A stretch of DNA of 48,504 nucleotides from WRIS01 sp050945135 (GCA_050945135.1 JBMNSJ010000011.1:1-48504); one strand, 5' to 3'; positions 30,712 through 40,080 are shown, counted from the stretch's first letter. Program-made: numbers and translations. The notes: generated by a model from the letters alone, not told the origin.

Positions 30712-31611
30712 TTACATAGTCCGCAGGTGCTTTTTCCACAGAGGACATTCATTCCATCCTGCCTCAAAACCCATTCGCTCAAGATTCCTGTTAGAACGTT
30801 TGCTTAGCAACGCCATCAACCGACTTCTCCAGCTGGTCTGCGGAGCCACAATCTCAAGCAAATAGCTCAGTATGGTTAGCACAGAAAAGACTTTGTCAGG
30901 AGCCACCTCAAAAGGCTCGTGCCACTGGTCTGTTCTAGGAATCATTGGTTTTGTGCCAAGCGTGCGGTTCCATAGACGACCATGATGGGCGCAGATGTTT
31001 CTTGCGGTATTCAAAGTTCGAAGCCATGAATCAAGTACTCGTGCGGAAACACCTACTGCAGATGATATTTCATTGCGTATTTCAACCGATGTACCACGAT
31101 AGAGTGTAAGCATCTGGCCAAAATCCATCATGTTTACCAACACCCAATACGGGGGCAAATCATGCGTGTCGCCGTAAGTTTCTTTAAAGTGAACAGCAAA
31201 AGGCTCGCGCGACTGTTGCTGCTTTTCTTTGCATTTCTTTATAAACTTCTGGTATTCATAGTCCTTGAGCCTGGGAAGATTGCCTGGCTCCATAAAGCCA
31301 AATGCCCCAGTTTCTCTCGCCAAGGCATGGGCAAGCTGTGTCCTAAAGTAGATTTCCACGCGCTCAATTGCGTCAAGCATGATTAGCCTAAACTGCCTAT
31401 CAAACACGTAGTCTTGCCAAACACTCTCAAAGGTTGTGCCCTCGCGAAACGTGCTGTCTGGATTTCTGTAAATATACCAATAGCCACTCAATCGATAGTA
31501 GCCAACGTCCGAAAGGTGTTCTATCAGACTCTCGCGATTACATTGCATTCCGCGCTTAATTAGCTTGTCGGCTTGCTGCTCAAAACTCAGATAAGGCTTG
31601 GTATACTCCAT
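30712..31611 (-). CDS. Abi_2-family (AbiD/AbiF-like) abortive infection protein
   Basis: This 299-residue protein has the Abi_2 hallmarks: PYLSFEQQADKLIKRGM at the start, LSDVGYYRLSGYWYIYR (34-49), and the HEPN ribonuclease motif RNICAHHGRLWNR with the RxxxxH pair R204 and H209. Abi_2 proteins are HEPN-domain enzymes that arrest growth on phage infection, probably by cutting RNA. AGAAAG precedes the ATG. It stands alone at the outer edge of the element, behind the integrase terminator, a usual cargo position. Confidence 0.92.
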   Translation of the reverse strand: MEYTKPYLSFEQQADKLIKRGMQCNRESLIEHLSDVGYYRLSGYWYIYRNPDSTFREGTTFESVWQDYVFDRQFRLIMLDAIERVEIYFRTQLAHALARETGAFGFMEPGNLPRLKDYEYQKFIKKCKEKQQQSREPFAVHFKETYGDTHDLPPYWVLVNMMDFGQMLTLYRGTSVEIRNEISSAVGVSARVLDSWLRTLNTARNICAHHGRLWNRTLGTKPMIPRTDQWHEPFEVAPDKVFSVLTILSYLLEIVAPQTSWRSRLMALLSKRSNRNLERMGFEAGWNECPLWKKHLRTM

Positions 31612-31638
31612 CGGTGGCTTTCTCTAGATATGAAAAGA

Positions 31639-31671
31639 CCCGCCAGTGAGCTTCAGTGAGAGGCCGGCGGG
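31639..31671. terminator. Terminator between integrase and Abi genes
   Basis: CCCGCC (31639-31644) pairs with GGCGGG (31666-31671), with T runs on both sides (GTTTACT on plus, GTCTTTTC on minus). It can end integrase transcripts before the Abi gene. Confidence 0.65.
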
Positions 31672-31763
31672 TTTACTGATTGCATCTTATCACGATTAAG
31701 CGCTGCGTGCCGACTTTTTCACCAAGCGGACAAATTTGAAATACGAATCCCCAATAGCCATAA

Positions 31764-31816
31764 ATGACGGTTGTGACGATAATGACGGTTAGTGCGGCAT
31801 ATCCCCTCTGACCGTC
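31764..31816. repeat. ACCGTCAT repeat cluster behind the integrase gene
   Basis: ATGACGGTTGTGACGATAAT with a following GACGGTTAG forms repeated TGACGGT units at 31764-31792. An inverted ACCGTCATTA lies at 31810-31819. A related ~36-bp cluster lies in the opposite orientation at 40295-40330, including the same TGCCGC flank. Confidence 0.6.
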
Positions 31817-31817
31817 A

Positions 31818-33173
31818 TTAGGCCATCGCTTTTGTGGCAAAACGACCCGTTGAGCAGGTCATAAGCGAATTTGTCACAATGACGATATCGTCATTGGACC
31901 AACACGCTCCCTTGGTTGCGTCATTGGGCGACATAGTCCATAGCTTGCAGTTCTGACAACGCATGGAAGCATCATCAGGAGCGATGATGGCACCCAGATC
32001 GCAAGCCGCCTTGCGTTGCCATTCGGAATCGGTATGCGTATAAATGGCAAACGCCTGCTCCGATTTATGTCCGCTCAAGCTGCGCGTTGTGCGTGGATCC
32101 ACTCCGCAGTCACGGTTCAAAAGCGTGACGAACGTATGCCTGAACCCATGGACCGTGAAATTAGCAGGCAAACCGAAGTTGGTCTTAACGGCAGCGAACC
32201 ACTTCTCGTACGATCGCTGCAAGACATGGTTTCCCACGCGGCTTTGCACGATAGGCGCGCGCCTAGACCAGACAAGTTCTTTTTCTTCGTACCAACTCTT
32301 CTGCTCTACCATCCAATCATCAAGTACGGCAATAAGCGGTGGCGGGCAGGGAACTGAACGCTCCTCGCCATTTTTGGTGCTTTTGAACTCCTGCTTGTTC
32401 TTAACAAGGCTCTTGTTGACGCTGATGATGCCGTTGGAATAATCAGACCATTTCAGCGCAAGCATCTCCGAGATGCGCAAGCCGCAGCTCAGGCAAAGGA
32501 GCATGCCTACCGTCTTTGCCTCGAGCGGGTTATCGGTGACCTGCTTGAATACCGACTGCGCCTGTTCTGGCGAAAGCGATATCTTTTCAGCGGTGTCGCG
32601 CTTGGGTCGTTCCACCCTATCCAGCGGATTTTTCGCCACATACTCGTAGTCAACTGCCTTGTCGAAGAGCAGGGATAAAAACGCATGAGTCTTCTGCAGC
32701 GTGGTGCCCGAATACGCATGGCCGCCTAGATTGTCGGGCCCATCGCTTCGCATGCGTGCATACGCCTCGTCGATATCATGCGGCGTCACGGCACCGAGCA
32801 GCTTCTTGCCAATGTAGGGCTTGATGCGAGCGAAGCATTCGCGATCGCTTTCGATGGTGCGAGGCTCGACCTTGCGTTGCTTCTCACGGATTGTGGTGAA
32901 CTCGTCGGCGAACTGCTCAACGGTCATCGACGACGATGCTTCTTCGGCCTTCTTGCCGCTTCGCCAGGCAGGAACTTCGGTAACGTCGCCGCCGTGGTAG
33001 ACATAGTCATTGATGGTTTTGATGAGCGCGATAGCCTCTGCCTCAGAAGCCGCATCCTCACGGTACTCGTCGTACTTCTTCTTCTCATCGCTCCATCCAA
33101 GCGGGAACTTCACCTGGAATGTGCCGTTCTTGCGTGCGGTATAGCTGCCTTTATTACGCGGTACGGTTGCCAT
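31818..33173 (-). CDS. int: Tyrosine integrase of element 2
   Basis: This 451-residue site-specific recombinase would insert and excise element 2 at tRNA-fMet. An N-terminal arm-binding region (about 1-65) is followed by a core-binding domain (about 82-185) and the catalytic domain. The catalytic residues are R233 in LSCGLRISEML, a lysine near 264-267, H342 and R345 in VHGFRHTF, H369 in LSGHKS and nucleophile Y378 in AIYTHT. The C-terminus adds an unusual Cys-rich tail (CQNCKLW...ACWSNDD). I chose ATG 33173 (MATVPRNKGSYTARKNG) because AAAGG lies before it; the long upstream frame overlaps the neighbouring gene. It ends at a TAA next to the ACCGTCAT repeats. Confidence 0.94.
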   Translation of the reverse strand: MATVPRNKGSYTARKNGTFQVKFPLGWSDEKKKYDEYREDAASEAEAIALIKTINDYVYHGGDVTEVPAWRSGKKAEEASSSMTVEQFADEFTTIREKQRKVEPRTIESDRECFARIKPYIGKKLLGAVTPHDIDEAYARMRSDGPDNLGGHAYSGTTLQKTHAFLSLLFDKAVDYEYVAKNPLDRVERPKRDTAEKISLSPEQAQSVFKQVTDNPLEAKTVGMLLCLSCGLRISEMLALKWSDYSNGIISVNKSLVKNKQEFKSTKNGEERSVPCPPPLIAVLDDWMVEQKSWYEEKELVWSRRAPIVQSRVGNHVLQRSYEKWFAAVKTNFGLPANFTVHGFRHTFVTLLNRDCGVDPRTTRSLSGHKSEQAFAIYTHTDSEWQRKAACDLGAIIAPDDASMRCQNCKLWTMSPNDATKGACWSNDDIVIVTNSLMTCSTGRFATKAMA

Positions 33174-33178
33174 GGCGG

Positions 33179-34351
33179 CTAGCCTTTGTCCTGCGTTCGG
33201 CAAGAGTCGCTGCAGTATTCCTTGCCCGGGCCCCTGAGCGATGCCAGCACGCCGCAACCGCAATGCTTGCACACGATGAGCTTACGGTTCTCGTGGTAGC
33301 AAAGCTCATACCACGCCTTGCTGATAAGCGAATGGAAGGTATAGGTTGGCGTATTTTGCTTGGGCATGAACAGGCTCTCGCTATCCTGGGTCATGCCAAG
33401 CAGCGCGCCGTCTTGATCGATGAGGCCTTGGGATGCCTTCCAAAGCGCCCAGACGATCCTTTTCGCCATCTCAAGCTGGCTTCCAGATTGCTTGACGGCA
33501 AGGTAGAGGTTCTTGTCCTCGGAAACGGGTGCAAGGATAGTATCTGCCACACCAAAACTTTTCTGGGTTGCGTCCCAGTGATTCGATACGAATACGTCTT
33601 CGTCTACGCCGCCCAATGCATAAGTATTGACAGGATAGAGGCCACCTTTGCGCTTGTTGGCTTCCACCTCCTGTTGGTAAAGCCAAAAGAGGAAATCTGC
33701 ATCAGCGCCAGTTGACTTCGATGATGCAATGGGGTGCTTCAGAAACTGAAGCAGATAGGTTGTCGCCTGCAGTTTAAGCGGTGCGGCAAATACAGGGAAA
33801 CCATACGCGCTCTTATCAGGAATGCTAAAGCCAGCTTCTTCCAACACGCGGCCGCCCTTGGGCAGGTTCTCGATGTTTGCAAGCAGCGCCGCCCCCATCG
33901 CCAGGGTGTTTCTAAACATCATCCAGTCCTGGACAGGTTCGACGATTACCTTGAATCCATTATCGTGCTTCTTCAGCTCATCGCAAAAACGGGTTTCGTA
34001 AGCGTCGAATTCAGCGGCGGGGCTTTCCTTGCTGCTATTCGCACGCAATTCCTTTGGCGCATAAAGAAACATCTCACTGGCAAGAATCTTCTTGTCGACC
34101 CCTTCGAACTCAAAGTCAAGCAAATCGATGCATTCATAGGTGGTCATAACGCGCTTCGGCTGGTTAGGGCCGCCCTTTTCGCCGGCAAGCAAAGGCGCAT
34201 CCTCGATAGCCGCAACAAGCTGCTTGTGCGTTTTGGCGGTCGTCAAGTTATTAATGAAAGCTGGCATGTCCTTAATGGCGTTGTCCTCAGGGACGATCCT
34301 TAGGAAGTAATGCCCGAGGATGCTCTTGCTCTTAGCTATGCAGATTGTCAT
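33179..34351 (-). CDS. Unknown protein with C-terminal zinc ribbon, coupled to integrase
   Basis: This 390-residue protein starts MTICIAKSKSILGHYFLRIV and ends in a zinc-ribbon-like CKHCGCGVLASLRGPGKEYC with a further CSDSC, a pattern of CxxCG...CSxxC ribbons. The central part is helical and not recognised. Its stop lies five bases before the integrase ATG, so both are co-expressed. Placement suggests a partner or regulator of recombination, but the conserved ribbon is also found in small regulatory proteins. The start at 34351 follows GAAAGGCGC. Confidence 0.78.
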   Translation of the reverse strand: MTICIAKSKSILGHYFLRIVPEDNAIKDMPAFINNLTTAKTHKQLVAAIEDAPLLAGEKGGPNQPKRVMTTYECIDLLDFEFEGVDKKILASEMFLYAPKELRANSSKESPAAEFDAYETRFCDELKKHDNGFKVIVEPVQDWMMFRNTLAMGAALLANIENLPKGGRVLEEAGFSIPDKSAYGFPVFAAPLKLQATTYLLQFLKHPIASSKSTGADADFLFWLYQQEVEANKRKGGLYPVNTYALGGVDEDVFVSNHWDATQKSFGVADTILAPVSEDKNLYLAVKQSGSQLEMAKRIVWALWKASQGLIDQDGALLGMTQDSESLFMPKQNTPTYTFHSLISKAWYELCYHENRKLIVCKHCGCGVLASLRGPGKEYCSDSCRTQDKG

Positions 34352-34499
34352 CCCTTGCGCCTTTCTGTACATACGTTTTCCGTTCATGATATGTCGAACT
34401 ACCGCAAAAAGCAATGTTTATTACGAAAGTATGTTGCAATAGCTCAAACTCCGTGATTTAATACGATTATACCGAAGTTTCAATGAAAGGAGGTAGAAA

Positions 34500-34694
34500 A
34501 TGGATAGGCTGATGACGCTTAACGAGACCTGCAAACAAATTGGCATCTCATACAGCAAGGGCCAGAAGCTTGCAAAGGCAGGAACGCTGCCCTTCAAGAA
34601 GCTCGGAGCAACCTGGGTAATCCCGCGCAGCGTGCTTTACCGCGAGCTGGGCTTGGAACTGCCACGCGATGACGAGGAGAAGAAATATGCATAG
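34500..34694 (+). CDS. xis: Excisionase-like helix-turn-helix protein
   Basis: This 64-residue protein has the excisionase/HTH_17 signature: LMTLNETCKQIGISYSKGQK, LAKAGTLPFKKLG, TWVIPRSVL. A strong AAAGGAGG lies before the ATG. It is divergent from the integrase operon and first in the rightward replication/mobilization operon. It is therefore placed to act both as excisionase and as an operon regulator. Confidence 0.85.
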   Translation: MDRLMTLNETCKQIGISYSKGQKLAKAGTLPFKKLGATWVIPRSVLYRELGLELPRDDEEKKYA

Positions 34695-34815
34695 CTACAC
34701 AAAAATAGGGTGCCCCTCCGCCAAGAAGTTGCACCCCACACGACCGCTAAGCCGCAAGAGGCATTTTACTGCCTTATTGCGCTTCCGACTAGCAAGGAGC
34801 CGCAATGTCTGCTGA
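34687..34815 (+). CDS. Possible 42-residue basic peptide
   Basis: The ATG at 34687 lies inside the end of the excisionase gene with GAGGAGAAG at ideal distance. The frame stops at 34815, past the start of the next gene (34805). It encodes a strongly basic peptide (KRHFTALLRFRLARSRN near the end). The double overlap and strong ribosome binding site suggest translation and coupling; it may have no function of its own. Confidence 0.4.
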   Translation: MHSYTKIGCPSAKKLHPTRPLSRKRHFTALLRFRLARSRNVC

Positions 34816-35020
34816 AACCTACTTCAACGGCATGCTCGCCAAAGAACGCCGCTTAACCAACCTTGGGCTTTCTGCCTATCCCAGCGATCAGGAAGTCTTC
34901 GAATTCACCCTGCAGCTTGCCGAAAAAGTTGATGCCCTCTATGCTGCCGCACGCATGGAACCCTACCTTGATTACCGCGGGCACTGGCAAGCGCGCCGCA
35001 TTCCGCCTGAGGCGATTTAG
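34805..35020 (+). CDS. Small unknown protein before the replication ATPase
   Basis: This 71-residue acidic helical protein (MSAETYFNGMLAKERRLTNL onward) has AAGGAG eight bases before the ATG and ends directly before the ATPase gene (adjacent stop and start). It probably forms a functional unit with it. No family is recognised. Confidence 0.75.
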   Translation: MSAETYFNGMLAKERRLTNLGLSAYPSDQEVFEFTLQLAEKVDALYAAARMEPYLDYRGHWQARRIPPEAI

Positions 35021-36025
35021 ATGCCGGGCGATCTGGAAACGGTTACCGCACAAGAGCTGCTAGAGCGCCCGCTTGAGGGAATCAGCTGGCTGATAGAGGG
35101 GCTGCTGGCCGTCGGGCTCATTGTCTTGGCTGGCACTCCGAAGGTGGGCAAATCGTGGTTCGCCGCATTGCTTGGCCTTTGCGTTAGCACGGGGCAGCCC
35201 TTCCTCGAGCACGCAACTGCCCAGGCAGAAGTGCTCTACCTGTGCTTGGAAGACACCTTTCCGCGCATCCAGCAGCGACTGTTTCATCTGACAGATGCGG
35301 CAAACGAGAAGCTTCACTTTGCCGTAATGGCCGACAAACTGCAAAACGGCCTTGTCGGCCAGCTTGAGCGCTTCGTGGCACAGCACCCCGACACGAAGCT
35401 CGTCATCGTCGATACCCTGCAAACCGTACGCAACGCCACCAATGATAACGCCTATGCTGCCGACTACGGCGACCTAGGAATGCTCAAGCGCTTTGCCGAT
35501 GAACATGGCCTAGCCGTGCTGCTCATCCATCACACGCGCAAGATGTCGGATTCGTCCAACGTATTCAACATGGTATCGGGGTCAAACGGCATCATGGGAA
35601 GCGCCGACGAGACCATGATCCTTGCCAAGGGCAACTTCTTCGATGGCAAGGCCACGCTATCGGTTACAGGGCGCGATGTCGACCTTGCCGAATACAAGCT
35701 GGCCTTCCGCGATTGCCGCTGGGAGCTTATAGAGCAGACCAGCCGCGACGAGCTGGAAGAGCGTGATGTTCCGGCTGTCGTGTTGACTGTACTCGACTTC
35801 ATGTCCAACCGGGCCGGTAACTGGGAAGGTACGGCGACGCAACTTATCGACGAGGCCGGCGTCACCGACGTGAAGTCCAACGTGCTCGCGAAGTTCCTTA
35901 ACGAGCATTCAGCGTTTCTGCATGAGCGCGGCACCAATTACGACTACCGCCGCACGAGCACGGCCCGCCTGATAACGCTTACAAAGATCGTCGGCGCAGA
36001 CTCGCAGCCCGTACTGGAGGTGTAG
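35021..36025 (+). CDS. RepA-like AAA (RecA-fold) ATPase/helicase
   Basis: This 334-residue protein has Walker A GTPKVGKSW (residues 38-46), KLVIVDTLQTVRN (Walker B, about 126-138) and VLLIHHTRKMSD, then SNGIMGSADETMIL. This is the pattern of RepA-type hexameric helicases of mobilizable plasmids (AAA_25) and related replication ATPases. The C-terminal ~90 residues look like a winged-helix domain. It is expected to help plasmid-like replication of the excised element or strand processing in transfer. The ATG directly follows the stop of the 71-residue gene. Confidence 0.87.
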   Translation: MPGDLETVTAQELLERPLEGISWLIEGLLAVGLIVLAGTPKVGKSWFAALLGLCVSTGQPFLEHATAQAEVLYLCLEDTFPRIQQRLFHLTDAANEKLHFAVMADKLQNGLVGQLERFVAQHPDTKLVIVDTLQTVRNATNDNAYAADYGDLGMLKRFADEHGLAVLLIHHTRKMSDSSNVFNMVSGSNGIMGSADETMILAKGNFFDGKATLSVTGRDVDLAEYKLAFRDCRWELIEQTSRDELEERDVPAVVLTVLDFMSNRAGNWEGTATQLIDEAGVTDVKSNVLAKFLNEHSAFLHERGTNYDYRRTSTARLITLTKIVGADSQPVLEV

Positions 36026-36027
36026 TC

Positions 36028-36375
36028 ATGGCAGAGCAGAAGACAAGCCGCCTGAATGTGCGCGTTGCCGTTGGCGAGCATGATGCCATCGCACAGCGCG
36101 CCGCATCAGCGGGCCTTAGCATCAGCGACTACATGCGCAGATGCGCGCTGCAAGACAGCAGCCGCCCTGTTATCCGCACGGATGCAGAAGCGCTCAAGAA
36201 GGTCTATGTGAACCTGAGGCGGGCAGGCGCAAATCTGAACCAATGCGCCCGAGAGCTGAACACGCATCACCGCCCGAATCACATAGAACAAGAGCTTGCG
36301 CTTGCCTTCTCGGCCATAGCGCGTACTTCTGAAGATGTATCCCAATTTATAAGCGATGCTCGAAACAGCATCTAA
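36028..36375 (+). CDS. mobC: MobC-type relaxosome protein
   Basis: This 115-residue protein begins TSRLNVRVAVGEHDAIAQRA and AGLSISDYMRRCAL, a ribbon-helix-helix start. It continues with VNLRRAGANLNQCARELNTH, the hallmark of MobC/MbeC proteins. These proteins assist the relaxase at oriT. GGAGGTG precedes the start two bases after the ATPase stop. Confidence 0.9.
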   Translation: MAEQKTSRLNVRVAVGEHDAIAQRAASAGLSISDYMRRCALQDSSRPVIRTDAEALKKVYVNLRRAGANLNQCARELNTHHRPNHIEQELALAFSAIARTSEDVSQFISDARNSI

Positions 36376-36390
36376 CCCTTAGGAGAAACA

Positions 36391-36825
36391 ATGACTGCAA
36401 CTTTTTCAACCACAACGCTTGCAAACGGCAAGATGGAACTTATCCCCGAGCATATGGTCATCCTCAACCCCGAAGCGGAATACGCCGCCCAATGCCTATA
36501 TTTCGTCTGGGCGTTCAAGGCCGACGAGCCTGCCACCCTCGATGACGCAATCTGCGAGAAGAAGGGCGCCTTCCTGTACGGCTACTTCACCAACTATGCC
36601 GACCTTTACAAGCTGGGCCGCCACGATGAAGCACTTGAGCGCACCCGCTTCGAAAGCCTCTCCATTGACTACCTCGACATGAACAATCGCGTTCTCAATG
36701 CGCTGTCCAACCGCATCAACGATGGCGAGACCTGGACTTACGCCTTCTGCCTTTGCGACACCATGGGCTCTGAAGTCCCCGTTGGGACGGGCTACGGCTT
36801 CAAGAAGGGACCGAGCCATGGATAG
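36391..36825 (+). CDS. Unknown protein in the mobilization operon
   Basis: This 144-residue soluble protein (MTATFSTTTLANGKMELIPE onward) has TAGGAG before its ATG and lies between mobC and the coupling-protein gene, overlapping the latter by 8 bp. It is acidic with many aromatic residues. I do not recognise it. Confidence 0.78.
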   Translation: MTATFSTTTLANGKMELIPEHMVILNPEAEYAAQCLYFVWAFKADEPATLDDAICEKKGAFLYGYFTNYADLYKLGRHDEALERTRFESLSIDYLDMNNRVLNALSNRINDGETWTYAFCLCDTMGSEVPVGTGYGFKKGPSHG

Positions 36826-38755
36826 CCAGAAAATATTCAAGGCGGCAGGCGTTGCAATCCTTGCAATGCTTGCCGTGCTCGCAAGCATTGGCACGGCACC
36901 TTTCGGGGTGCCGTTGGCATGTGCGCTGCTCGGCCAGGGCAAGCCCAACCTTGCCGCACCCTATAACGCGATTTTCCATGAGGGCGGAAGCGCTTATTGG
37001 AACTTGGCATTCACAACAGTCACGAATACAACGCAGCTGCTGCCGCTGTTCACCTGGTTTGCAATCGTGGCTTCGGGGATTGCGCTATTCGCAATGTATC
37101 GGCACTACGCAAAGCCCGCCCGCGTTGCCGAAGACGGCTCTCTTTTAGGAAGTGTATCCGTTATTAAAGGTTGGGGCAGCCTCCGCCGCAAAAACGACTA
37201 TTGGAACGGTAAAGGGCAACCAAATGATGCCGGGCTGGTTTTATCCGCCTCTAAGCGCGGCTATCTATACGACGCCAGCATCCCGCACTACCTGGTAGTG
37301 GGAAAAACAGGCTCGGGCAAGTCGCAGCTGGTCATGCTCGAATCCATCCATCTTTGCATGGCTGCCGGGGCAAACCTGCTTGTGGCGGGCAAACCTGAGT
37401 TGGTGGAACTTACCGGCGACAAGGCGACGGAACTTGGGTACAAGCGTGTTATCTTCGATTTGCAGGGCTATCCTGGGGCAAGCGGCTTCAACCCAATTGA
37501 TCTGGTTACCTCTTATGTGGAAGAAGGAAACATCGGCGAAGCCCAAAGGGCGGCACGACAAGTGGCATCCGACCTTATCCCCTTGGGCGGCGAGACCAAC
37601 ACCTACTTCCCCAAGGCGGCACGCTCGTGCCTCACCTCTATCATCCTGCTCGTAGCGTGCTCTGATGCGCCTCGTAAGGCAAAGAACATGGCATCGGTGG
37701 CAGACATCATCGCGGCTGGAACCGCAGGTGCTGGTAAGGACCCCTCCGCACCCTTGAAGGACTATATCCGCAGCCTGGGCCCAAGTCATCCTGCGTTTGC
37801 GCCCGCAGGCGATTTCCTATCCGATGGCGGCTTGACCACGGCAGGGAAAAACGTCATTAGCACGCTGAAGGAGGCGGTAGGCATATTCAACGATGAGAGC
37901 ATCCGCGCTATCACCGCACAGAGCTCGCTTTCGATGGATGAGCTGTTCGACGGCAAGGCCGTTGCGTATTTCCACCTGCTTGAAGACGGCGACCCCTACC
38001 AGGTAATCTATGCCGCGTTCTTCAACCAGTGGTGGCGCGTGGCGCAAGCAAAGGCCGCGCAGAATGGCGGACGCCTGTCACGCAAGACCATTATCTTGGG
38101 TGATGAATGGGGCAACATGGGGCGCGTCGAATGCACGCCGCTGATAGCCACGCTCGGCCGTTCCATGGATATCCGCGCGAACTTTTTCGTGCAGAATATC
38201 AAGCAGCTGAACGCCTACGACAAGCCGGGAGACAACGGTGCGGGCAAGGCGAAGATCATCGGCTCCATCGGCGGCAAAGTGGCGCTATCGCTGGCAGATC
38301 CAGAAGACTTCGCGCTGTTTACCAAACTTGCGGGCAAGCGCACGGTGCGCACCAATGCCACCAGCCAACAGCGCCAGGGAAGCTCGCGATCTGGCAGCTC
38401 CGAGAGTTTCAACGAGACCGCAGATGACGTCATCCATGAATGGGAATGGCAAAACCGCATTGCAGTGCGCGATGGCAGCATCGTCATTAAAGGCGGTGAG
38501 AATTCCGCCCCTGGACGCGAGGGCGTGTTCGAAATGCCCTTGACGCTTGCAAGCAAAACCCCTGCAGGCGATTTCTTCGGATTGGGAACGCAGGAGGAAG
38601 AAGCGCTGAAGAAGCAGGCTTTCCGTGCTCGTGCCGAAGCGCTGGCAAGTGAAGAGTCTGAGATAAGCACCTGGATGCCAGATTTCGAGACAATGAAAGC
38701 ACCAGAGACAAGCCAGGCAGAAGTGCTCGATGATGAGTTTGCAGCGTGGGACTAG
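36818..38755 (+). CDS. VirD4/TraG-like coupling protein of element 2
   Basis: This 645-residue protein has two N-terminal membrane helices (about 9-28 and 72-93) and a cytoplasmic ATPase. Its Walker A is GKTGSGKS (162-169), Walker B is TIILGDEWGNMGRV, and the following NFFVQNIKQL resembles TraG/VirD4 coupling proteins. Since the element has no channel ATPase, this protein would dock its relaxosome onto another element's channel. The start at 36818 overlaps the upstream stop; the longer frame to 36698 is in the wrong context. The C-terminus is Glu-rich. Confidence 0.9.
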   Translation: MDSQKIFKAAGVAILAMLAVLASIGTAPFGVPLACALLGQGKPNLAAPYNAIFHEGGSAYWNLAFTTVTNTTQLLPLFTWFAIVASGIALFAMYRHYAKPARVAEDGSLLGSVSVIKGWGSLRRKNDYWNGKGQPNDAGLVLSASKRGYLYDASIPHYLVVGKTGSGKSQLVMLESIHLCMAAGANLLVAGKPELVELTGDKATELGYKRVIFDLQGYPGASGFNPIDLVTSYVEEGNIGEAQRAARQVASDLIPLGGETNTYFPKAARSCLTSIILLVACSDAPRKAKNMASVADIIAAGTAGAGKDPSAPLKDYIRSLGPSHPAFAPAGDFLSDGGLTTAGKNVISTLKEAVGIFNDESIRAITAQSSLSMDELFDGKAVAYFHLLEDGDPYQVIYAAFFNQWWRVAQAKAAQNGGRLSRKTIILGDEWGNMGRVECTPLIATLGRSMDIRANFFVQNIKQLNAYDKPGDNGAGKAKIIGSIGGKVALSLADPEDFALFTKLAGKRTVRTNATSQQRQGSSRSGSSESFNETADDVIHEWEWQNRIAVRDGSIVIKGGENSAPGREGVFEMPLTLASKTPAGDFFGLGTQEEEALKKQAFRARAEALASEESEISTWMPDFETMKAPETSQAEVLDDEFAAWD

Positions 38756-38765
38756 GTGATGGACC

Positions 38766-39644
38766 ATGACAGCCATCAAGCAGGTAAGCGTCACCACCGC
38801 AGGCCATACAGGAAACCTTGGCAAGTATCTGAATGATGAGCGTGCTCTGGCGCGCTCATCGCAAAACCTTGCTAACGAGGACAAGTGGGAAGCCGAGATG
38901 GCGCGCACGCGTGCGGCGTATGGCCACGACGTTGCCAGCCGCGCAGGGGCAGCCAATACGGTGATGTATCACCAAGTATTGGGATTCAACCCTGACGAAT
39001 GCAGCTGCAATGGCGGGCCGATGACGCCAGAGAAATGCATGGAGTATGCACGCCAGTACGTTTCAACACGCTACCCCAACCAAGAGGCAGTTTGGGTAAT
39101 GCATCGAGAGCATTGCGCTGCAGATGGCACCAATCGCTACGCGGTGCACATCGGTATCAACCGCACCAACCTGGAAACGGGAAGGCGCCTGGCAGAAGGC
39201 CGTGGGCAGCAGGCCAAGGTTGCCCGCGCTAACGCCGTGCGCGACATGGACCGCAAATGGGGCCTGCAGCAGATGCGGGCAAATGAACGCAATTCCAAAG
39301 TTCACGCGCGTCAGCCAACGCGTGCCGAAAAGGAAATGGCGCGTCGTGGGGTGCGTAGCGACAAGCAATATATCCGCGAGGCTGTAAAGGCATCGGTGCA
39401 CGAAGTCCAAAACGTGCCTCAAGAAAACAAAGTGCGCGCGCTCAGCGAGGCTCTTAACGCAAAGGGAGTGAAGATGACTGTTGCCAAAGGTGGTAAAGAT
39501 TTCACTTTCAAGCGCACCAGTACCGGCACAAAGGTCAACGGCAACAAGCTCGGCCGCGGGTTCAGCCGCAACGGATTGCTCAAAGCCGTCGGCATGGAAA
39601 GCGCAATGTTCATGGCGCAAGCCATGGACGAAAGCATGGAATAA
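38766..39644 (+). CDS. Relaxase of element 2
   Basis: This 292-residue protein is a small MOBP-type relaxase. The candidate nucleophile is Y21 in GNLGKYLNDE. Metal-ligand histidines are in VWVMHREHC (H113, H116) and RYAVHIGINRTNLETGR (H128), matching the HxE...H arrangement. The C-terminal part is basic (ANERNSKVHARQPTRAEKEM) and may bind DNA. It follows the coupling protein after 10 bp. Its EMARTRAAYGHDV segment mirrors the element 1 relaxase. At 292 residues it is shorter than the typical 400-plus. Confidence 0.86.
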   Translation: MTAIKQVSVTTAGHTGNLGKYLNDERALARSSQNLANEDKWEAEMARTRAAYGHDVASRAGAANTVMYHQVLGFNPDECSCNGGPMTPEKCMEYARQYVSTRYPNQEAVWVMHREHCAADGTNRYAVHIGINRTNLETGRRLAEGRGQQAKVARANAVRDMDRKWGLQQMRANERNSKVHARQPTRAEKEMARRGVRSDKQYIREAVKASVHEVQNVPQENKVRALSEALNAKGVKMTVAKGGKDFTFKRTSTGTKVNGNKLGRGFSRNGLLKAVGMESAMFMAQAMDESME

Positions 39645-39670
39645 GCGCTGCGCATATTGATTGTTTCAGG

Positions 39671-39700
39671 CACCGTCTGGGTTCAGGGACCCGGGCGGTG
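39671..39700 (+). terminator. Terminator after the relaxase gene
   Basis: CACCGTCTGGGT and ACCCGGGCGGTG form a 12-bp stem counting two G-U pairs, followed by TCTTGCTTTT. Confidence 0.7.
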
Positions 39701-40080
39701 TCTTGCTTTTAGTGCAGGCAAACCCACACGCAGCAAGCGTGCGGAAGTTGGCGAGCACACCCCTGAGCGCCAAGCGCAGGGCAAGATCGAACACGTGAGC
39801 AAAGGTGCCGAAGGCGCGTTTGTGAGCACGTTCGTACATCTTGCAATCACTGTGAGCAGCAGCAGGCGCGCACCAGAAAAACGCGACGGAGGCAGAGCGT
39901 TTTTACGCCGTGCGCGTCTGCCATGCTGCGAGAGACGTCCAGTCGGCGATAGGGTGCCAGTGGCACGCTTCGCAGATGGATCGCCGGCCGTGAGCGCAGG
40001 CATCCCGTAAGCCGCAAGATTGCCACGTCCAGTAGGCAACGATACGGCGGCGCGGGTTGCCGAAGCGAGAGCGAAGCGGA

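Noticed and set aside
33734..34303. 189-codon plus-strand frame
   Set aside because: Antisense to the zinc-ribbon protein gene, no supporting signals.
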